Source of the DNA: Isotricha intestinalis
Taxonomy: Eukaryota > Ciliophora > Litostomatea > Vestibuliferida > Isotrichidae
DNA: 29,004 nt
Reading direction: 5' to 3'
Assembly (NCBI GenBank): GCA_023807065.1
Contig: JAJJLU010003828.1
Location: 1 to 29,004 of the forward strand
Shown piece by piece: positions 8,203 through 18,251 of this stretch. The notes beneath the pieces are model-generated. The model was not told the DNA's origin, did no database searches, and was given only the letters and a program-made list of their open reading frames with translations. The position numbers and the translations under genes were made by a program. Each line of letters begins with the position of its first letter. The first letter of the stretch is position 1.

Positions 8203-9753
8203 TTATTCTAATGGAATATTGCTCGATAAATGAGACCAAATTTCAACTCCATCAGTAACCGAAGGTTGAAAAGAATTAGAAAAATCTCTTAAATTATTTA
8301 CATAACATTTTTCAAATTCATTTATTAAATCTTTAAAATTAATATAATTTTGATAATAATAAGATTGAATCAAATCTTTTATATTTTTTAATTCTTCAGT
8401 TTCTTTATAACACATTTTTTCAAAAGCATATTTTTTATCTTTATATAATAAATCATTATCAATATTTTCAAAAGGTTTTAATTCAAAATTTTTAACATCC
8501 AATTTTTGATAAAGAGTTTCTTTTTTTAAATTTAATTTATTACTTCTATTTATATAATCACTTTTCATATATTCTTGCTTATCTAATAATTGAGAATAAT
8601 TGTCACTTTTTCCTTTAATTTCTCTGAAAAAACTTTTAACAATATCTTTAATAACAATTACTTCATTCATTAAAATTCTTTTCCAATTTTTAAAAAAAGT
8701 TTCATATTGTAAATAAACATTACTAATATTATCATTTAATTTAACTTTTTGACTAAAAGAATAAATATTATTAAAAGATTTTTCAACTTCTTCTAAATTA
8801 AGACAAGCAGAAATAATATTAGAATTAAATTTATATAAATTAGATTGAATATTTTGAATAATTTCATTTTGATATTTAATATAATTATTAATATTAGTAA
8901 AATAATTATTTGTATTTTCTAATTTTTCAAAATCAACTAATTTAATTTTTCCATCTAAAGTTTTCATTTGAGTAACATTATTAGGAATTAAAGAATTATT
9001 ATTTAAATTTTTTTTTTCTTGTTCAAAAAGATTTCTTTCAGCACATGATAAAAAAGAAGATAAAATTTCAGTAGATTTAAATTTTTCATTTTTTAATATA
9101 TCATTTAAAAATTTTTGTAATCCTTTTTGCCTTTTTTCAATAAAATTTTTTTCAAATCTTTTATTAGTAATTTTTTTCTTTGGTAAATAAGGTAAAACTT
9201 CCATAGGAAAAATAGCATTTAAAGAATCTCTTAACCAAATAAAATCAGAATATCTTCTTTGAACAATCCAATTAAATTCTTCTGTAATAATATCATATAT
9301 AACATAAGAAGGTTTAAAATAAGAATCATTTATAATTTTCGGATTTTCAATTTTTGAAATAATATTATAATTATTTAATTTAGATTTTAGAATTATATCA
9401 CAGTTAATTTCTTTTATATTATTCTTAATTTCATTCTCATAATTTTCAGTGTTTATTTCTTGTAAATTTAAACTATAATCTATTTTAATAAGAGGATTTT
9501 TAGGTAAATTTATATTTGGCATTGTAGGAGTTTTACTTTTTATATAATCAATTACTCCTGAAGCTGTTGTATTTATTCTTTGAATGAAACTTGGATTTTG
9601 TTGAGGGTAAAATTGAGAATTTGGATTAAAATTTGTTTGATTATATATATTTTGATCTTGTTGATTATTTAATGGATCGTTTATTTGAGGATTATATGAT
9701 TGGGAATTTATATTTGAATCTTCTTTTGAATCTTGAGCATTGTTTTCTTGCAT
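8203..9753 (-). CDS. PX-BAR domain sorting nexin (SNX4/SNX7/SNX30-like)
   Basis: A 516-residue protein. Residues 1-60 are Gln/Asn-rich and disordered. A PX domain covers about 120-238, with RRYSDF (166-171) supplying the phosphoinositide-binding Arg, a Pro-containing loop LPYLPKKK (187-194) and EKRQKGLQKFL (206-216). Residues about 270-510 are long, charged and helical, fitting a BAR-type dimer that senses curved membrane. The family binds PI3P-rich endosomal membranes and sorts cargo or aids retromer-linked recycling and autophagy. The PX sequence pattern (WLRDSL, FP, LP-LPKK, KR-LQKFL) is closest to the SNX4/SNX7/SNX30 group by eye; the exact subgroup is uncertain. The start has seven A residues before ATG. 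It lies downstream of and parallel to the PI-PLC gene. Confidence 0.9.
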   Translation of the reverse strand: MQENNAQDSKEDSNINSQSYNPQINDPLNNQQDQNIYNQTNFNPNSQFYPQQNPSFIQRINTTASGVIDYIKSKTPTMPNINLPKNPLIKIDYSLNLQEINTENYENEIKNNIKEINCDIILKSKLNNYNIISKIENPKIINDSYFKPSYVIYDIITEEFNWIVQRRYSDFIWLRDSLNAIFPMEVLPYLPKKKITNKRFEKNFIEKRQKGLQKFLNDILKNEKFKSTEILSSFLSCAERNLFEQEKKNLNNNSLIPNNVTQMKTLDGKIKLVDFEKLENTNNYFTNINNYIKYQNEIIQNIQSNLYKFNSNIISACLNLEEVEKSFNNIYSFSQKVKLNDNISNVYLQYETFFKNWKRILMNEVIVIKDIVKSFFREIKGKSDNYSQLLDKQEYMKSDYINRSNKLNLKKETLYQKLDVKNFELKPFENIDNDLLYKDKKYAFEKMCYKETEELKNIKDLIQSYYYQNYINFKDLINEFEKCYVNNLRDFSNSFQPSVTDGVEIWSHLSSNIPLE

Positions 9754-10175
9754 TTTTTTCTGATTGTTATATTTTTTTAATTTTTATTTATGATATTTAT
9801 ATTTATTTATATATTTCTTTTTTAATTTTTTTTCAATTAAATTGTTGTATTACTTGGAAATAATTATTAATTTCAATGTTTGGCATTTTATAAATAGAAT
9901 AAAAGCTAATAATAATTTTTGTTGTTTTTGAAATATATGTCATAATAAAATAAATAATAGATTTTATTATTATAATTGTTCAATGATTTTTTTATATTTG
10001 TAATTGTTGTAAAGATATTATTATAATCATACTTAAGAAAATCACATTTACCTAAGAATTTAAAACCTCCTCTAAGAAAATAAAAAGAAATTATTAATTA
10101 ATTTATTGCTAAACAAAGATTAAATTTTAGTAATGTTAAAAGTTAAATAAAAATAATTTAATTTATATTAGAAGA

Positions 10176-10299
10176 TTAATTAGAAATTATTCTAATTATT
10201 TCATTTTTTTATTAAGTACAAATAATATTGGAAAAAATCGAAATTATTTAATAATTAATAGAACATTAAATAGAAATAATTCTAATAATCGCATTTTTC
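10176..10299. repeat. Imperfect direct repeat pair, each with a mini-hairpin
   Basis: Two related stretches, about 10176-10210 and 10264-10299, share the order ATTAA-TAGAAAT-ATTCTAAT-AT-CATTTTT. Each carries a TAGAA..TTCTA hairpin; the first has 8-bp arms (10178-10185 and 10190-10197, 4-nt loop). Between them, GGAAAAAATCG near 10230 is an approximate inverse of the CGCATTTTTCC end of the second copy. This may be a decayed duplicated or palindromic element. Confidence 0.35.
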
Positions 10300-10317
10300 C
10301 ACAAAGAAAATTATTTT

Positions 10318-10346
10318 TTATTATCAAAACATTTATTTGATAATAA
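10318..10346. repeat. 11-bp inverted repeat just downstream of the PI-PLC stop
   Basis: TTATTATCAAA (10318-10328) and TTTGATAATAA (10336-10346) are exact reverse complements with a 7-nt loop. On the minus strand it lies about 105 nt after the PI-PLC stop codon, in the likely 3'-UTR. Confidence 0.5.
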
Positions 10347-10449
10347 TAATAACAAATAAAGCAACATATGAAAAATTATATTCAAATTTAATAATAAAAG
10401 TAAAAAAAAAAAAATTTAAAAAATATATATATATTTAACAAAAAATAAT

Positions 10450-13035
10450 TTAATCTTCTTCCCTTTCAACATTATCAATTTCACTATCATCATCAATTTC
10501 AATTTTTTTGAATAAACCAACAATACAAGAAGCATTAAATTCTTTACATAAAATATCATAAATAGGAATTCTTCTATAACCTTCTTTAGCCATACAAAAA
10601 GGAATACAAGATCTAGCTAAAATATTTCCATTATATTTTATTTTAATCATTAAACCTGATAAATCTTTTTCATAGACATTAAATATCATTTCTTTATTAT
10701 CTTCTATTTTAGTAAAAATAAAACCATCTTTTAATTTAAAAGTATATTTAATATTATTTTCTTCATCTTCTCTTGAACCAAGAATATAAACTTCTAAAGT
10801 AAAAGGTTTTTTTTGATTAATTTTTTCTTCTTTTTCTTCTATTAATTTAGATAAAGCAAAAATCGAAATAATATATAATGAAACTTTAAAATAAGGTTTT
10901 TGATAATCTTCAATTTCATCATATCCATATAATAATTTATAAGGTTTTAAAACATAACCTACATTATTATTTTGTAAAAAAAATATTTTATCATATAAAG
11001 TATAATCATCTTCAATAGCTTGAATATTTAAAGCACAAACATTTGCTCCTAATAACCACCATTTAATAATATTATAATTTGAAGAATCAAAATTTTGAGG
11101 ATAAACCTTAATTAAAGAGTTTTTAGAAAAATTAATCATTTTAATTCTTTTTTCTAATGTTGAACTATATGAATCACATTTATTACATTTTAAAGTTACC
11201 ATTTCCCAAGGTTGATAATTCATTTTTTCAATTTTTTCAAAATAAAATTTTGTTCCATATATTCCTCTTATTTTATCTAATGTTTCTACTATATCTTCAT
11301 TTTCATTTTCTTCATCTAATTCCTTTATCTTTAATGTGTTATTTTGTTCCAACATATGCTTTAATAAAGGTTTATTTTTATTTTCATTTAAAATTAACAT
11401 ACTTGTTTTTTTCTTCATTGCTTTTAAAAAACTTGTTTTAAAATATACTGTTGATTTCCTTAGTAAATTATTATTTCTTTTGAAATTTGAATCAGTTGAT
11501 TGTTTTCTTTTTTTTTTTTTTCTTTTTATTGGATTTTTGATTAAATCTTCAGAAATTCTTGGTCCACCACATTTAACTAAAAATTTTTTTTTTAATTCTG
11601 ATAAATTAGGTAAATATTCAGGAATATTATCTTGAGGGAAAATGTATAAATCTCCTAATATATCCTTTAATAAATCAACAAGAACATTTTGATGCTTTTT
11701 ATCTAAATGATTTTCAATACATAATATAACAGGTAAATCAGAACTAATAAATGAATTTTCTTTTAATTCATTTAATATATCTTTAGCATTAATTTTTTCT
11801 ACAAAAGTATAACCATGAGTTACAATAATATTATTTCCATCTCCATCATAACAATCTAATTCAACTAATCTATAATTATTTAATACTGCATGACTATACA
11901 TTTTTGCAGTTGATTTTCCATGAAGTTGATGCCCAGTTAAATATGTATTATGTGTTGAATTTATGAAATAATCTGTTAAGGGATGATCTAAATCTAAATC
12001 TTCTTGTAAATTAGTGTATATTGAATTATATTCTGAATTTAACATTATTCCAAATTCTTTTAAATTCATTTGAAAATAAAATTTATCACGTACACTTAAT
12101 AATGTTTCATTAAATTCTTTTTCTATTTCATAAATATTTTTTTTATATAAATTTAAATCATTTTCTGCATATTTATAATCTAATAATTTAAATAATTCAT
12201 TTTTTTCATTTTTAGTAATATTTCTTTTAAATTTAATAATCATATTAGCAGCTTCGAATAAATTAATGGGTTCTTTTTGAACTTCTTTAAAGAATTTTAT
12301 AATACCATAAATACTAATAAATCTTTCATCATTAATTTCTTCAGAATATTCATTGAATATATTAGTAAATTCACCTCCAGTAGTTAAACTTCTATAATAA
12401 TCTAATATTTCATTATATTGTATTTTTCCATCTTTATTAGTATCAATTTCATAAATTAAATCATTTCTTGGATTTAAACCTAATTCTTCTGCAAGTTGTT
12501 CAAATTCTTCTTTATCTAAATAATTATTAAAGTCTTTATCATATTTTCTCCATAATTCATCTATATATGCTTCTATATTATCTTCTACTCCTATTGATTT
12601 CATTGAATATAAAAATATTCCTTTTAGTATTTTAATTAAATCTTCTTGATATTCAAATAAGAAATCATATGTTATTTTATGAAGAAATAATTGCATTACT
12701 CTGTTTTCTTTTTGTTTTTTACAATTCATTAAATTTTTGGAATTTGGATTAAATGTTATTCTTTCTATTAATTCTAATTTAATATTATTTATTGAATCGT
12801 TTGATTTTGTTGCAAAAGATAATATATTTCTTTTTGAGTCATTTAAATATAAAATTCCTTTTTTTATATTTCCTTTTGTTACAGAATAACAATTGACTCC
12901 ATATATTAAGGAATTTATTGCATTTGTTTCTGATATATCAATTGCTTTCTTTTCTTCTAAATAATCTCTTAAATCAGATATATATGTTTTTACAGTCAAT
13001 GAAGATTTTGTTTTTCTTAAATTTTGAGCTAACAT
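10450..13035 (-). CDS. Phosphoinositide-specific phospholipase C, delta-type (PH, EF-hands, X, Y, C2)
   Basis: An 861-residue PI-PLC, which cleaves PI(4,5)P2 at the inner plasma membrane to diacylglycerol and IP3. Domains in order: PH-like (about 45-145); EF-hands with intact ligands at 166-177 (DKDFNNYLDKEE) and 198-209 (DTNKDGKIQYNE); catalytic X half (349-493); a basic then acidic X-Y linker (about 500-590, KRKKKKRK); Y half (590-700, with NYNIIKWWLLG); and C2 (about 715-850). The catalytic set is complete: H362, N363, E392, D394, H407 and E441. Their spacing (+30, +32, +45, +79 from the first His) equals that of mammalian PLC-delta1. Activity should therefore be calcium-dependent. The length is slightly above the usual 750-800, through the linker. 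Eight A residues precede ATG. It diverges from the kinase gene. Confidence 0.96.
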   Translation of the reverse strand: MLAQNLRKTKSSLTVKTYISDLRDYLEEKKAIDISETNAINSLIYGVNCYSVTKGNIKKGILYLNDSKRNILSFATKSNDSINNIKLELIERITFNPNSKNLMNCKKQKENRVMQLFLHKITYDFLFEYQEDLIKILKGIFLYSMKSIGVEDNIEAYIDELWRKYDKDFNNYLDKEEFEQLAEELGLNPRNDLIYEIDTNKDGKIQYNEILDYYRSLTTGGEFTNIFNEYSEEINDERFISIYGIIKFFKEVQKEPINLFEAANMIIKFKRNITKNEKNELFKLLDYKYAENDLNLYKKNIYEIEKEFNETLLSVRDKFYFQMNLKEFGIMLNSEYNSIYTNLQEDLDLDHPLTDYFINSTHNTYLTGHQLHGKSTAKMYSHAVLNNYRLVELDCYDGDGNNIIVTHGYTFVEKINAKDILNELKENSFISSDLPVILCIENHLDKKHQNVLVDLLKDILGDLYIFPQDNIPEYLPNLSELKKKFLVKCGGPRISEDLIKNPIKRKKKKRKQSTDSNFKRNNNLLRKSTVYFKTSFLKAMKKKTSMLILNENKNKPLLKHMLEQNNTLKIKELDEENENEDIVETLDKIRGIYGTKFYFEKIEKMNYQPWEMVTLKCNKCDSYSSTLEKRIKMINFSKNSLIKVYPQNFDSSNYNIIKWWLLGANVCALNIQAIEDDYTLYDKIFFLQNNNVGYVLKPYKLLYGYDEIEDYQKPYFKVSLYIISIFALSKLIEEKEEKINQKKPFTLEVYILGSREDEENNIKYTFKLKDGFIFTKIEDNKEMIFNVYEKDLSGLMIKIKYNGNILARSCIPFCMAKEGYRRIPIYDILCKEFNASCIVGLFKKIEIDDDSEIDNVEREED

Positions 13036-13290
13036 TTTTTTTCTGATTTAATATTTAATCATTTTTTTAGAAACGTATATAAAATATTTATATTTTTATA
13101 TTATTTAATTACGTCATTTAAAGTTTATTATAGTGAATTCTTTTTTTTTTTAATTGTTTTAATTCAATTTTATTCATTTGTTTTCTTTATTTTATTTAAT
13201 TCTGATGTGTATTTTTAATGAAAACATTGATTTATTTTAAAATTAAATTCATTTTTTTAATTTATCCTTATTTAAAAAAATAAATATTTT

Positions 13291-15363
13291 ATGAAAAATG
13301 AAAAAAAGCAAAAAAAAACAAAAAACTTAAATATTCCAATGAATAAAAAATTACAAAATAAAAGTTTAACCCCAAAAAATGTATGTGAAAAAAAAAATTT
13401 CTCACCTTTAATTAAAGAAAAGAATTTTTCAAAATTATCTCAAAATAACAACCAATTAATTATATTTAAATCAAATGAAAAAAAAACAACTTTCATTGAA
13501 AATGAAAAAAACAAATTAGAGAAAAAAAAATTAAAGGTACATAAAACTCCATTAATATGGTCAAAAAAACCTATATTTAGAAATAAAAAAGAAGATTTAA
13601 TAGAATTAAATAATAATAAATTATATATGAATACAGAAATAAATTATCATAAAAGAAATATTGAAATTAAAGAAACTTTAACTCCAACAAATTATCCTAA
13701 ATTTATTAATAAATCATTTTCAAAGGAAATAAATAAATTAAATAATAATCAAAAAAATAAAACAATATCTATGAAAAATGATTTAATTTGTTTTCATAGA
13801 AAAGAAAATTCAAATATTGAATTATCAAAATTTAATAAAGATCATTTAAAAGAAAAAGTTAAATTAAGAGAAAATTCTTTAAGAATTAAAAGTACATTAA
13901 TCCCAATAAGTTATAATAAAGAATTATCAAAAATAAAAGATAATAATCATATTTTAAGTAAATTTCCAAATAAACATATTATAAATAATATAAATTTAAA
14001 TAAACCAAAAACTCCAAAAATTTCAACGAATTCAACAAATAGAAAAAATGACTCAAAAAAAAATAAAATTAATTCTCCAAAAAAAAATGAAACTACCAAT
14101 AAACATTTAAATAGTAATAATCTTATTAATAAAAATAATAATAATAATAATGGTAATAAAAATAATAATAATAATAATGATAATAATAATTTAAATAATT
14201 CAGTTTATACAATTAATAATACAATTGAATCAGTAAATTTAATAAATTATTCAATAAGTTACTCAAAAATAGAAGATTCAGATGTGTTTGAATATGAGAA
14301 AGAAAAACCAAAACTTTTAACAAAAGAAGAAAAATTAATTTATGGAAACAGAGAACCAAAAGGTTTTAAAAAAATAAAATTATTAGGAAAAGGAGGATGT
14401 GGAATTGTATGGTTAATGTTAGATAAAAATAAAAACCAATTTGCAATAAAACAAATTCCAAAAAAGATTAAATTAAATTCTCAAATAGCAAAAAGAGAAA
14501 TAGAAATAATAAATTACATTCAAAAAAATTCAGAAAATGAATCAATGGTATATTTATATAATTATATTGAAGATAATAATGATATATGGATTATTTATGA
14601 AAAAGGAGGACATAATTTATCAGATTTATGTTTAAAAATAAAAGGAGAATTTTTAGGAACAGAAAGAATATATTTAATTAAAAAAGGTCATTTTTTAATT
14701 AAATTAACTAATGATATATCTCAATTAAAATTATTTATTAGAACAATGTTAAAATTTATATATAATTTAAGTATAAATAATATAGTTCATGGAGATATAA
14801 AACCAGATAATATATTAATAGAATATAATAAAGAAGATTATTCAATAAGAAAAATAAAAGTAATAGATTTTGGAAGTGCTTATTTTTTAAATAATCCAAT
14901 TAATTTTTCTTCAAATACTCCAGAATATATTTCTCCAGAAATAACAGAATTATTAGAATTAAATAATAGTTCAAAAGATATAATTTTATTTTTAAAAAAA
15001 TTAATTAATTATTCTTATTGTATTGATATTTGGAGTCTTGGAGTTACTATTATTGAAATTATAACTGCTTGTCCTTTATGGATGAGTTATAAAGCTAAAG
15101 TTATTATTAGAGGGAAATCAATTTTTAAATTTGGCTTATTTGGAGTTAAAGGAAGAGATGGAGGAAAAATTTATCATATTCAAAAAGATTTAAATAAAAA
15201 ATTAAAAAAAATAATGAAAGATTCTTTAATTAATGATATTAATGATAGAAACTGTTTAGAAGATTTATTATGTAAAATGCTTATTGTTGATTATAAAAAA
15301 AGAATTAATCCTATTGATGCTTTGAAACATCCTTTTTTAAATGAAGAAAAAAAAGAAAATTAA
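13291..15363 (+). CDS. Protein kinase of a protist-type non-RD family, disordered N-terminus
   Basis: A 690-residue protein. Residues 1-350 are Lys/Asn-rich, low-complexity and disordered, with several Ser/Thr-Pro sites and an Asn run (282-302). The kinase domain spans about 358-685: glycine loop GKGGCG (366-371), Lys387 in AIK, Glu403 in helix C, HGDIKPDN (500-507) with catalytic Asp502, DFG (526-528), SPE (548-550) and WSLGVTIIE. All catalytic residues are present, so it should be active. The loop has Gly in place of the usual Arg (non-RD), so activation-loop phosphorylation may not be needed. A 25-30-residue insert KGEFLGTERIY.. precedes the catalytic loop, and GLFGVKGRDGGKI lies in the C-lobe. 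I recall these two marks from kinases of ciliates and other protists. Substrate unknown. Confidence 0.92.
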   Translation: MKNEKKQKKTKNLNIPMNKKLQNKSLTPKNVCEKKNFSPLIKEKNFSKLSQNNNQLIIFKSNEKKTTFIENEKNKLEKKKLKVHKTPLIWSKKPIFRNKKEDLIELNNNKLYMNTEINYHKRNIEIKETLTPTNYPKFINKSFSKEINKLNNNQKNKTISMKNDLICFHRKENSNIELSKFNKDHLKEKVKLRENSLRIKSTLIPISYNKELSKIKDNNHILSKFPNKHIINNINLNKPKTPKISTNSTNRKNDSKKNKINSPKKNETTNKHLNSNNLINKNNNNNNGNKNNNNNNDNNNLNNSVYTINNTIESVNLINYSISYSKIEDSDVFEYEKEKPKLLTKEEKLIYGNREPKGFKKIKLLGKGGCGIVWLMLDKNKNQFAIKQIPKKIKLNSQIAKREIEIINYIQKNSENESMVYLYNYIEDNNDIWIIYEKGGHNLSDLCLKIKGEFLGTERIYLIKKGHFLIKLTNDISQLKLFIRTMLKFIYNLSINNIVHGDIKPDNILIEYNKEDYSIRKIKVIDFGSAYFLNNPINFSSNTPEYISPEITELLELNNSSKDIILFLKKLINYSYCIDIWSLGVTIIEIITACPLWMSYKAKVIIRGKSIFKFGLFGVKGRDGGKIYHIQKDLNKKLKKIMKDSLINDINDRNCLEDLLCKMLIVDYKKRINPIDALKHPFLNEEKKEN
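14122..14196 (+). repeat. AAT trinucleotide microsatellite coding for Asn run
   Basis: Runs of AAT codons interrupted by GGT, AAA and GAT encode the Asn stretch around residues 278-302 of the kinase. It is a low-complexity, probably length-variable segment inside the disordered N-terminal half. Confidence 0.7.
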
Positions 15364-15557
15364 ATTATTTTAATGTTTTATTTTATATATCTTTATATAT
15401 TTATAAATAATTTTTTTTTTACTTTTTTTTTGAATAACAAATTAATTATAATTATATAATATTTTTTTATTTAAAGCTTCAAAATAAATTAAAATTATTA
15501 AGATATAAATTTAAATTATTTGTTTATGATTTTATTAAATGGTTTTTTAAATAAAAT

Positions 15558-17648
15558 ATGGAAACAGAAAGAATAAGAAATAAATATATTAAGCAAATAA
15601 AAACTCAGAAGAAAAGTTCTCAAAATTCTCCATCAAAAAAAGAAAAAGAATCTTTAAAAAATAATATAAATATATCAAATAATAAATCAAAAGAAAAAAA
15701 TATAAGTAATTCTCCTTCTCAGAAATCAATAAAAGATAATAAATCAATAATAAAAAAAAATTACCTTCATTCATTATTAAAATCTTCAAGTACATCAAAT
15801 GTAAGAGAAACAATAAAAACAACATTTCAAAAAACAAAAGATGAAGAAAAAAAAATTGAAAATTTGAAAAAAAATCCTTTTCAAAATTCATTTATAAATG
15901 TAAGATCATCAATAAATAATAATAATAAATTGAAAAATTCAAACACAATAAATTCTAAAGGATTAAACAATAAAAAAAAAACAAGAAAAATAATGAATAA
16001 TTCATTTGATAATATATTAGAAAAAGAAAAAGTAGAAAAACCAGCAAAAACAAAAAAAGATTTAAATGCGCATCCTTTTTTATCAAGATTATCTTTAAAT
16101 AATATGGAAATTGTTCAAGAAAAAATTGAAAATGAAGAAATTGAAGAAATAATTAGTACAACAACTTCAAATTCAAATACTCCTTTAAAAGATAATAAAG
16201 AGAATTTATTTGAAAGATTTTTAAATAATGAAAATGGTATAATAAAAAAGAGAATTTTTGATAAAAAAAAAATTATTAAAAAACCTATTGCTAATCCTAC
16301 TAAAATTATTACTAGAATTTATACTGAAGCTAATCCTGTTAAAGCAAGATTTTTTAATTCTTTTGATTATGGAAGTAATTTTTTTATTAATAATCAAAAT
16401 AAAAAAAATTTAAGTATAGAAAATAAAAATGATTATGTTAATAATCAAGATTTATTTATTTTTGAAGGAAAGTTTAAATTAATTGAAAAATATATTAAGG
16501 AAAATAAAATTAGATTAATAAATAAAACTAGTTTTGAATGGTTTAATTATTATTTTAATTGTAGTTTAAAAGGTAATTTAACTCAATTTTTTAATGATAT
16601 TAAAATAAAAAGAATTATTGAAGATTCAAATACTTTATCTTTAATTTCTATGTTATTAATTTATGATCTTTCTTTTAAAAATGATTATTTTGCTTTTAGT
16701 TTAAATGCTATTAAAAATTTATTCCAATTAAGTTTTAAAAATTATATGTTAATATGGGAAAATTTTTTAACAAATATTCAATCACATTTGATTAATGACA
16801 ATTGGGTAATAAAAATAAATTCAATTTCATTAAAAGATATTTCAGACAAAGAAAACATTATAAATGAAATAGATAAAAATGTAGATCAAATATATGAGAA
16901 TATAACATTAATATTAATATCATATAAAGACAATACAAAAAAAATTAATTCTCACTTAATAGAAATGTTTAATCATTATTCTAAATATACTCATAATAAT
17001 ATATATCAAATATCAATATCAAAAATATTAAGAGTAAAGAATTTAAATAGTTCAATAACATATTCAGAAGAAAAGAATAAAAAACCAGAAATAAATTATT
17101 TTATAAAATCTTCACCAATGAAACCATTAACTTTAGTATTAGATTTAGATGAAACTTTAGTATCATTTATATTTACAAATGAAAATGAAGGAATATCAAG
17201 AATAAGACCTTATTTGTTTCAATTTTTAAATTTAGTAAAAAATTATTATGAAATAATAATATTTACAGCAGGAACAAAAGAATATGCAGATCCAGTATTA
17301 GATATAATAGAAGAAAATAAAGGAAAATATTTTAGTTATAGATTATATAGAGAAAGTTGTACTGTAATTGATAATCAATATACTAAAGATATATCTAATT
17401 TAGGAAGAGATCTTAGTAAAACTATTATTGTTGATAATTTATCTCAAAATTTTATTTTACAAAAAGATAATGGCATTTTAATTTCTTCTTTTTGGGGAGA
17501 AGATATACATGATAAATGTTTATTATATTTAGGAAGAATTTTAGTTACTATTGGAATTGAAATGATGGAAAATAATTATTTATTAGATATAAGAGATGAA
17601 CTTATTAAATATAAAGATGATATATTAAATAAGGTTTCAATCAAATAA
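15558..17648 (+). CDS. FCP1/SCP-like (HAD superfamily) protein phosphatase
   Basis: A 696-residue protein. Residues 1-220 are Lys/Ser/Asn-rich and disordered; 290-480 form a helical region of unknown type. A C-terminal FCP1/SCP (NIF-type) phosphatase domain covers about 520-690. The HAD nucleophile motif is VLDLDETLV, with Asp529 as nucleophile and Asp531 as acid/base. Motif II is FTAGTKEYADP (Thr570), motif III is DLSKTIIVDN (Lys621, Asp626), and FWGEDIHD follows. All metal and catalytic residues are present, so a Mg-dependent Ser/Thr phosphatase is expected. Relatives act on the RNA polymerase II C-terminal repeats (FCP1, SCP) or on lipin (Dullard). There is no BRCT domain, so it is not classic FCP1, and no N-terminal membrane helix as in Dullard. 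The substrate is open. Confidence 0.92.
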   Translation: METERIRNKYIKQIKTQKKSSQNSPSKKEKESLKNNINISNNKSKEKNISNSPSQKSIKDNKSIIKKNYLHSLLKSSSTSNVRETIKTTFQKTKDEEKKIENLKKNPFQNSFINVRSSINNNNKLKNSNTINSKGLNNKKKTRKIMNNSFDNILEKEKVEKPAKTKKDLNAHPFLSRLSLNNMEIVQEKIENEEIEEIISTTTSNSNTPLKDNKENLFERFLNNENGIIKKRIFDKKKIIKKPIANPTKIITRIYTEANPVKARFFNSFDYGSNFFINNQNKKNLSIENKNDYVNNQDLFIFEGKFKLIEKYIKENKIRLINKTSFEWFNYYFNCSLKGNLTQFFNDIKIKRIIEDSNTLSLISMLLIYDLSFKNDYFAFSLNAIKNLFQLSFKNYMLIWENFLTNIQSHLINDNWVIKINSISLKDISDKENIINEIDKNVDQIYENITLILISYKDNTKKINSHLIEMFNHYSKYTHNNIYQISISKILRVKNLNSSITYSEEKNKKPEINYFIKSSPMKPLTLVLDLDETLVSFIFTNENEGISRIRPYLFQFLNLVKNYYEIIIFTAGTKEYADPVLDIIEENKGKYFSYRLYRESCTVIDNQYTKDISNLGRDLSKTIIVDNLSQNFILQKDNGILISSFWGEDIHDKCLLYLGRILVTIGIEMMENNYLLDIRDELIKYKDDILNKVSIK

Positions 17649-18251
17649 ATTGTTTATTTTTGTTATTGAATATGATTTATTTATTGAATAATAAATTATT
17701 ATTTATTCTTTTGATATGTATCATATATTTTTTATTTATTATGATTATTAGAAAGAAATATATAAAGTTAAAATATATTTTAAAAATATTATTATTCAAT
17801 TTAATTTTTTTCATAAAATATATATTTTAATATTATCAATTAAAATAAAAATTTTTAAAAAAGTTTTTTTAATTTAAATATTATTTAAATAGTTTAAAAG
17901 AGTTTATTATTTATTTTTTGAATTTTATTATTTATAAAATAATTTATAAAAAAGTAGGAATTATATCAATGTATATTTCTTCTTTGGATTATTTTTCTAA
18001 ATATTTTATTTTTTAAAACTAAAATTAAATATTTTCTTTATATTTCTTACAAAGAAAACTCATTTCTAGTAACTTTGATAAAAATTCGTAAATTATTTAT
18101 ACTAAAAATAAATGAATTTATATACAAATATTATTATAAATAATTAACAAAATCTGCGAAACAAATTTAAATATTCATATTTATTTACAATTCTAATTAA
18201 TAGAAAAAAAAAGTTCATTTTGGTAATTTATAATAAATAAAAATTAATAGA
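17649..18251. other. Convergent AT-rich intergenic region
   Basis: About 600 nt between the converging phosphatase and cyclin genes. Both strands were read for short exons; a small ATG ORF with a possible 32-nt GT..AG intron near 18000-18055 on the minus strand gives only about 20 residues and looks accidental. Nothing else seen. Confidence 0.45.

Larger units (their letters stand above)
9754..10449 (-). other. AT-rich intergenic region with small repeats
   Basis: About 700 nt between the PI-PLC stop and the sorting-nexin start. I find no coding sequence. It contains an imperfect direct repeat (about 10176-10210 and 10264-10299) and an 11-bp hairpin (10318-10346), listed separately. The rest is plain AT-rich sequence that should include the sorting-nexin promoter. 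Confidence 0.45.

Noticed and set aside
8203..17648. A phosphoinositide/phosphorylation operon or dedicated signalling cluster
   Set aside because: Genes lie on both strands with spacers of hundreds of bases, as normal for eukaryotic single-gene transcription units.
17990..18065. Tiny spliced ORF on the minus strand in the 17649-18251 spacer
   Set aside because: It gives only about 20 residues with no similarity, and GT..AG pairs of this spacing are common by chance in AT-rich DNA.
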